From Lysinibacillus composti (lineage in GTDB: Bacteria; Bacillota; Bacilli; Bacillales_A; Planococcaceae), in assembly GCF_016908465.1 (NCBI RefSeq), contig NZ_JAFBDY010000004.1, positions 1-64,000 on the forward strand: DNA of 64,000 nt, in the 5' to 3' direction. Each line of letters starts with the position of its first letter. Within the stretch, counting starts at the first letter, position 1. Below are positions 60,075 to 64,000 of this stretch, in pieces. The notes beneath the pieces are model-generated. The model saw only the letters and a program-made list of their open reading frames with translations, ran no database searches and had not been told where the DNA came from. Position numbers and translations under genes: made by a program.

Positions 60075-60626
60075 TCAGTATAAACTTTTACAGTTTTCAG
60101 GTAGTTTGAAAGGATTATCTTTATTGATACGGTCATAAAACATAATTCCATTTAGATGATCTATTTCATGTTGAATAACAATAGAGGAATAGCCATTGAG
60201 TTTTAATATTATTTCTTCTCCTTCTAAATTAAACCCTTTCACTTTAATTCTTTCATATCTTGGGACGAATCCATTTATATCTCGATCAACAGAAAGGCAA
60301 CCTTCACTTGGTGGTAAGTAAATCATAGAAACTGAATGACTTATTATTTTTGGATTAATAAGAGTATATTCATGTTCTTTCTCCCTCTCGTCAGTGAAAT
60401 ACGCTACAAACATTCGCTTATTCAAGCCAATCTGATTCGCGGATAATCCAACTCCTCCACGCAATTTATATTTTTTGGATAGAATGGGGTCTTGACTATT
60501 TTTTAAGAAATTCATCATACTAGTTAATGTTTCCTTATCTTCCTCAGAGGGAGGTACCATCACTTCTAGTGTTGGTCGATGTAAGATATCATTACCTTCA
60601 CCCACAATATCTTCCATTGTTATCAT
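60075..60626 (-). CDS. def: peptide deformylase (DefB/YkrB-like) carried by the element
   Basis: 183 aa from ATG 60626, which gives the family start MITMEDIVGEGNDILHRPT; ATG 60650 overlaps the stop of the HTH gene and is possible too. It removes the formyl group from new proteins with a bound metal. Motif 1 GVGLSANQIG (Ser for the second Ala), motif 2 EGCLS with the metal Cys and motif 3 HEIDHLNG with both His and the catalytic Glu are intact. The end DRINKDNPFKLPENC follows the YkrB type. It is reverse to all phage genes around it. Confidence 0.9.
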   Translation of the reverse strand: MITMEDIVGEGNDILHRPTLEVMVPPSEEDKETLTSMMNFLKNSQDPILSKKYKLRGGVGLSANQIGLNKRMFVAYFTDEREKEHEYTLINPKIISHSVSMIYLPPSEGCLSVDRDINGFVPRYERIKVKGFNLEGEEIILKLNGYSSIVIQHEIDHLNGIMFYDRINKDNPFKLPENCKSLY

Positions 60627-60642
60627 ATAATTTGAATGAAAT

Positions 60643-60834
60643 TTATTCATAAATAAACAATTCATCTACCTTTACTTTTAACGTTTTTGATAATTTAAAT
60701 GCCAGTTCTAGTGTGGGATCATATTTATCATTCTCTATACAATTTATTGTTTGTCTAACAACTCCACACTTCTTAGCAAGTTGCTCTTGTGTTATCCCCA
60801 ATTTGTTCCGTATTGCTTTAATTTTATTTTTCAA
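60643..60834 (-). CDS. XRE-family HTH regulator
   Basis: 63 aa. A single Cro/C1-type HTH: IRNKLGITQEQLAKKCGVVR then QTINCIENDKYDPTLELAFK. The TTG at 60834 has AGGTG about 7 bp upstream and gives MKNKIKAIRNK; the frame can be read 9 bases further to a GTG that lies in that site. It overlaps or abuts the deformylase start, so the two are coupled. Twin operators upstream indicate autoregulation. Confidence 0.85.
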   Translation of the reverse strand: MKNKIKAIRNKLGITQEQLAKKCGVVRQTINCIENDKYDPTLELAFKLSKTLKVKVDELFIYE

Positions 60835-60845
60835 CAGTATCACCT

Positions 60846-60911
60846 ATGTCAAAGATATTGGACATTTTTTATTATAACAATTTCAATAAATATGTCAATA
60901 AATTTGGACAT
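60846..60911 (-). promoter_or_regulatory. promoter and twin operators of the XRE-deformylase cassette
   Basis: Two 20-bp sites share ATGTCAA-N5-TTGGACAT: 60846-60865 and 60892-60911. Between and over them is a near-perfect reverse promoter: TTGACA (complement of 60893-60898), 16 bp, TATAAT (complement of 60871-60876). One operator covers the -35 and the other lies past the -10, as expected for tight repression, probably by the XRE protein itself. Confidence 0.75.
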
Positions 60912-60966
60912 TTCAATGTATCTATTAGTGGTTTTTGTACGCAGTAATCTGAATGCTCGTAAAAGG

Positions 60967-60994
60967 TTGGCACACTTTGGCACAGTTTGGCACA
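60967..60994 (+). repeat. three TTGGCACA iterons, 10-bp period
   Basis: Exact TTGGCACA at 60967, 60977 and 60987: one per helical turn, on one face of DNA. They stand 10 bp before a weak -35 and about 30 bp before a TATAAT (61026-61031). Such sites often bind an activator. The ArpU-like protein is an obvious candidate. Confidence 0.65.
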
Positions 60995-61003
60995 CAATGA
61001 CAC

Positions 61004-61031
61004 TGTTTGTCCGTAGTGAAAGTTATATAAT
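61004..61031 (+). promoter_or_regulatory. candidate phage late promoter
   Basis: TATAAT at 61026-61031 with TGTTTG (61004-61009) 16 bp upstream. The poor -35 plus the iterons just upstream suggest an activator-dependent promoter. It faces the HNH-terminase genes. Confidence 0.45.
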
Positions 61032-61057
61032 GGTAGTATGGAATATTAATAAACAGA

Positions 61058-61094
61058 AGCCTTCACGGGAGCATTTCTCCTGCGAGGGCTTTTT
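61058..61094 (+). terminator. terminator between the late promoter and the HNH gene
   Basis: AGCCTTCACGGGAG pairs with CTCCTGCGAGGGCT over 14 positions (one mismatch and two G-U) with loop CATTT, followed by TTTTT. It begins about 20 bases after the predicted start of transcription and ends before the HNH ribosome site, so late transcription must pass it. Confidence 0.78.
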
Positions 61095-61118
61095 CTATGG
61101 GCAAAAGGAGGTGCAAGT

Positions 61119-61478
61119 ATGCCAAAGAAACCTAAGCGACCGTGCTCTTACCCTGGTTGCCCAGAGCTAACCGACAAGCGCTTTTGTGAAGAGCATGGCA
61201 AGAAGGAAGCCGCACGGTATGAAAAGTATGACCGTGACCCAGCAACCCGTAAGCGTTATGGTCGTGCTTGGAAAAGAATACGTGACCGTTACATTGCAGC
61301 TCATCCTCTTTGTGAGAAATGTAAACGACAAGGAAAGCTGACCCCTGCAAATGAAGTCCATCACATTCTTCCTCTTGCAAGAGGAGGGACTCACGATAGA
61401 AGTAATCTGATGGCTCTTTGTACTCCTTGCCACTCTGCAATCACGGCAAGAGATGGAGACCGTTGGGGAACCCGGTAG
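61119..61478 (+). CDS. HNH endonuclease next to terminase
   Basis: 119 aa. Cys pairs CSYPGC and CEKC, and the core VHHILPLARGGTHDRSNLM followed by CTPCHSAITARD, give the HNH fold with a structural zinc. Phage HNH proteins beside terminase help cut cos sites during packaging, as in HK97 gp74. AAAGGAGGTG before the ATG. First gene of the late module. Confidence 0.92.
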   Translation: MPKKPKRPCSYPGCPELTDKRFCEEHGKKEAARYEKYDRDPATRKRYGRAWKRIRDRYIAAHPLCEKCKRQGKLTPANEVHHILPLARGGTHDRSNLMALCTPCHSAITARDGDRWGTR

Positions 61479-61589
61479 GGGGAGTCAAATCTCCACAGCT
61501 TTTTCTTTGTGTAACGGGCGTGGGGCAACGCGTGAAAATTCGCGGTTTCAAACAGGGTAATAGACCCATCAACGAAAAGAGGTGAGTGA
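61479..61589 (+). other. HNH-terminase spacer, possible cos region
   Basis: About 110 bp of unusually GC-rich sequence: a GGTAGGGGGAG stretch, then CAGCTTTTTCTTTG, GGGCGTGGGGCAACGCGTG with a short GCGTGGGGCAACGC hairpin, and GAAAATTCGCGG. Packaging start sites often lie near terS in HNH-type phages, so this is a candidate cohesive-end region. No direct proof in the sequence. Confidence 0.3.
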
Positions 61590-62141
61590 ATGGCCAAAGA
61601 TGGAACAAATCGTGGCGGTGCCCGTATAGGCTCTGGTCAAAAAAAGAAACCACTTGCTGATAAAATTGCACAGGGAAATCCAGGTAAGAGAAAGCTTGAA
61701 GTCGTTGAGTTCCAAAATACCGCTGACCTGAAGGGGCAGGAAATGCCAAAGCCAAGGGCCATGCTCTCAGCGGTGCAAAAGGACGGGAAAACCCTAGTAG
61801 CCAGCGAGATTTATGAAATTACTTGGAAATGGCTTGAGGAGCGAGGCTGTGCCCATTTGGTGCTCCCACAGCTTCTAGAACGATATGCCATGAGTGCGGC
61901 CAGATGGATACAGTGTGAGGAGGCGGTAACTGAGTTTGGCTTTCTTGCCAAGCATCCAACTACCGGCAATGCTATTCAAAGTCCATATGTAGCTATGAGT
62001 CAGAACTTTATGAGTCAGACAAACAGATTGTGGATGGAGATTTATCAAATCGTTAAAGAGAATTGTGCTACAGAGTATTCTGGTTTAAACCCACAGGACG
62101 ATGTGATGGAGCGACTGCTATCTGCCCGCAGAGGAAAATAA
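61590..62141 (+). CDS. terminase small subunit, P27 family
   Basis: 183 aa. Basic N-terminus with a Gly-rich start (NRGGARIGSGQKKKPLADKI, GNPGKRKLEV), a helical core with YAMSAARWIQCEEAV, and the end QNFMSQTNRLWMEIYQIVKE, typical of P27-type TerS. It recognises the packaging site and feeds DNA to the large subunit, which is not in the window. AAGAGGTGAG precedes the ATG. Confidence 0.88.
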   Translation: MAKDGTNRGGARIGSGQKKKPLADKIAQGNPGKRKLEVVEFQNTADLKGQEMPKPRAMLSAVQKDGKTLVASEIYEITWKWLEERGCAHLVLPQLLERYAMSAARWIQCEEAVTEFGFLAKHPTTGNAIQSPYVAMSQNFMSQTNRLWMEIYQIVKENCATEYSGLNPQDDVMERLLSARRGK

Positions 62142-62158
62142 AGATGAGGAGATATATA

Positions 62159-63340
62159 ATGAGTAAAAGATATTTAACAGCTGAAAGTGTATGTGCTGGA
62201 CATCCTGATAAACTATGCGACATCATAGCAGATAGCATTTTAGAAGCATGTTTACGTAAAGACAAAGCATCACGTGTCGCTTGTGAGGTAATGGCAACCA
62301 AAGGGAAAATTATCGTGGCGGGCGAAATCTCCTGCAGCGAGAAAATAGACATCCGATACATTGTTAGGAATGTCCTTAAAGAGGTTGGATACAACCCTCT
62401 TAAATTCTTGATTTATGTATTTGTACACAAACAAAGTGTAGATATTGCAACTGGTGTGGATACTGCACTGGAAGTAAGAAATGGGATAAACGAACAGTAT
62501 GGTTCGATAGGTGCTGGAGACCAAGGAACTGTGTATGGCTATGCTACAAAGGAAACAGGAGAAATGCTTCCCCTACCCCTTGTACTATCTCACAGGATTG
62601 TAAAGAGACTGGATGATTGCCGAAAAGGGAAACTGATAAAAGGTATCCACCCAGATGGTAAAGCGCAGGTGACGGTGGAATATGAAGGGGACACTCCAGT
62701 GAGAATAAAGACGATTGTGATTTCTGTGCAGCATGATAAGAATAAAACACAGGAAGAACTTAAGGCAGATCTTCTTAACAATGTCTTATGGCAATGCTTT
62801 GAGGATTTCCCTTTTGATGATGAAACAGAACTTCTCGTCAATCCATCTGGTCAGTTTGTTCTTGGTGGTCCCGCTGCCGATACAGGCTTAACTGGTAGAA
62901 AAATTATGGTTGATACCTATGGAGGACTTGCATCCCATGGAGGTGGCGCACTTAGTGGTAAAGACCCCACCAAAGTTGACCGAAGCGGTGCCTATATGGC
63001 TCGGTACATTGCAAAGCATATCGTCTGGTGTGGATATGCAAAGAGATGTGAAGTTAGTATATCCTATGCCATTGGTAAGGCAAATCCTGTAGCCTTTTAT
63101 GTAAATACCCTTGGCACAGGTATTGTTTCTGACGAAATATTAACTCTTGCTGCACAGGAGATTTTCAACTTAAGACCTGCGGCAATCATAGAGAAGTTGC
63201 GTCTAAGGAATGTGATTTACTCTGATACAGCTGTTTATGGTCACTTTAATAGTTGTCTATTCCCGTGGGAGGATGTAAATAAGTACAGTGAATTTAGAAG
63301 GGCGGTGGAAAAGTATGTTGATAGAGAAGATAAAAACTAA
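62159..63340 (+). CDS. metK: phage-borne S-adenosylmethionine synthetase
   Basis: 393 aa, the full length of cellular MetK. Makes SAM from Met and ATP. Intact motifs: ESVCAGHPDKLCD (near residues 8-20), IGAGDQGTVYGYA (near 118-130), the P-loop GGLASHGGGALSGKDPTKVDRS and KCEVSISYAIG-like RCEVSISYAIGKANP. ATG 62159 with GAGGAGA upstream gives MSKRYLTAESV; the longer frame begins inside terS. It lies in the late module between terS and a DNA methyltransferase, overlapped by the latter, which suggests it supplies SAM for methylation. Confidence 0.93.
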   Translation: MSKRYLTAESVCAGHPDKLCDIIADSILEACLRKDKASRVACEVMATKGKIIVAGEISCSEKIDIRYIVRNVLKEVGYNPLKFLIYVFVHKQSVDIATGVDTALEVRNGINEQYGSIGAGDQGTVYGYATKETGEMLPLPLVLSHRIVKRLDDCRKGKLIKGIHPDGKAQVTVEYEGDTPVRIKTIVISVQHDKNKTQEELKADLLNNVLWQCFEDFPFDDETELLVNPSGQFVLGGPAADTGLTGRKIMVDTYGGLASHGGGALSGKDPTKVDRSGAYMARYIAKHIVWCGYAKRCEVSISYAIGKANPVAFYVNTLGTGIVSDEILTLAAQEIFNLRPAAIIEKLRLRNVIYSDTAVYGHFNSCLFPWEDVNKYSEFRRAVEKYVDREDKN

Positions 63341-64000
63341 ACAACTCATCCCCGCTGATTATAACCCAAGGAAGGATTTAAAACCGGGTGATCCGGAATA
63401 TGAGAAACTAAAACGCTCCCTTGAGGAGTTTGGATATGTAGAACCCGTAATATGGAATAAGACCACAGGCAGAGTCATCGGAGGTCATCAGCGTTTGAAA
63501 ATCCTGCTGAGTATGGGCATGGATGAGATAGAATGCGTAGTTGTTGAAATGGATGAGCAAAAGGAGAAGGCGCTGAACATTGCACTAAATAAAATAAGTG
63601 GTGATTGGGATAAAGACAAATTAGCACTTCTCATCACGGACTTAAATGCTTCAGACTTTGATGTGTCTTTGACAGGTTTTGACCCAGGAGAGTTGGACGA
63701 TCTTTTCAAGGATTCCCTTAAGGATAATATAAAAGAAGATGATTTCGATGTAGACAGCGAGCTGAAAAAGCCCGCTGTTTCGCATTTAGGGGATGTTTGG
63801 CTACTTGGGCAGCATCGATTAGTCTGCGGAGACAGTACAAAGAAAGACACCTTTGATGTCTTGATGGATGGGAAAACTGCTAATTTGGTAGTTACGGACC
63901 CTCCATATAACGTTAACTATGAAGGCACCGCTGGAAAAATCAAAAATGACAATATGGCTAACGAAGCGTTCTACGATTTCCTGCTTGCAGCATTTCAGAA
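63315..64000 (+). CDS. ParB-nuclease/DNA methyltransferase fusion (cut by window end)
   Basis: At least 228 codons, open to the last base. It starts within the end of metK (26-bp overlap): MLIEKIKTKQLIPADYNPRK. A ParB/Srx-like domain (residues about 5-95, with VIGGHQRLKILLSMG) is followed by a linker (about 95-160) and a methyltransferase: VWLLGQHRLVCGDST and VVTDPPYNVNYEG (DPPY near residue 195), beta class by order. Such fusions stand beside terminase genes in many Firmicutes phages and may modify phage DNA. The remaining methyltransferase core lies beyond the window. Confidence 0.88.
   Translation, partial: MLIEKIKTKQLIPADYNPRKDLKPGDPEYEKLKRSLEEFGYVEPVIWNKTTGRVIGGHQRLKILLSMGMDEIECVVVEMDEQKEKALNIALNKISGDWDKDKLALLITDLNASDFDVSLTGFDPGELDDLFKDSLKDNIKEDDFDVDSELKKPAVSHLGDVWLLGQHRLVCGDSTKKDTFDVLMDGKTANLVVTDPPYNVNYEGTAGKIKNDNMANEAFYDFLLAAFQ

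Overview
The window reads as a low-GC Firmicutes chromosome of the Bacillales, most like the Lysinibacillus/Solibacillus side of the Bacillaceae/Planococcaceae (inference from gene content, order and AT-rich codon use; no search was run). From 1 to about 38.3 kb the order matches the classical Bacillus block: 5S rRNA end, a PepSY/two-component locus, yebG, the pur operon, yerABC, pcrB-pcrA-ligA-camS, gatCAB, dgkB and rlmCD. A thioredoxin-fold gene and a cytochrome bd-type oxidase operon are added to that order.

Region by region. 1-4.0 kb: 3' part of a 5S rRNA gene and its terminator, then a reverse-strand locus of two acidic-tailed PepSY proteins, a sensor kinase and an OmpR-type regulator. 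4.2-17.9 kb: yebG, two PurBoxes, a sigma-A promoter, a guanine-class purine riboswitch with terminator, and the de novo purine operon purEKBCSQLFMNH-D, enough to make IMP from PRPP plus the PurB step toward AMP. 18.0-33.8 kb: housekeeping genes for repair and replication (pcrA, ligA), lipid glycerol chemistry (pcrB, dgkB), Gln-tRNA amidation (gatCAB) and several lipoproteins. 34.2-36.8 kb: quinol oxidase subunits I and II with small membrane ORFs on either side; the downstream one looks like CydS. 36.9-38.3 kb: rlmCD, the last backbone gene.

From about 38.4 kb to the end everything looks mobile. First comes an AT-rich restriction island: an excisionase-type HTH, a beta-class amino-methyltransferase, a C5-cytosine methyltransferase, McrB-like and McrC-like subunits, and an ImmA/IrrE-type metalloprotease with a C-terminal HTH, all in one tightly packed operon. 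Then comes a phage-type early and replication module with visibly higher GC: a sigma-like protein, a DUF2800 nuclease, a DUF2815 protein, family A DNA polymerase, antirepressor, DUF4406, a VapE primase-helicase, VRR-NUC, SNF2 helicase and an ArpU-like protein. The start of the late module follows: HNH nuclease, terminase small subunit, MetK and a ParB/DNA methyltransferase cut by the window end. Two small cargo cassettes interrupt the phage module, each with its own terminator and paired operators: TetR/GAP-family membrane protein/small membrane protein, and XRE/peptide deformylase.

The most interesting points are regulatory structures outside the genes. One is a leader near 46.6-46.75 kb with mutually exclusive pairings over a Shine-Dalgarno. 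Another is a 12-bp perfect pairing that would mask the antirepressor Shine-Dalgarno, reminiscent of phage P1 c4. Twin 20-bp operators overlap a near-consensus promoter for XRE-deformylase. A 3 x 10-bp iteron lies before a promoter-terminator pair that may be the late-gene switch. The protease fused to the restriction operon is the best candidate for an undescribed system. No integrase, lysogeny repressor pair or structural gene is visible, so the right end of the element lies outside the window.
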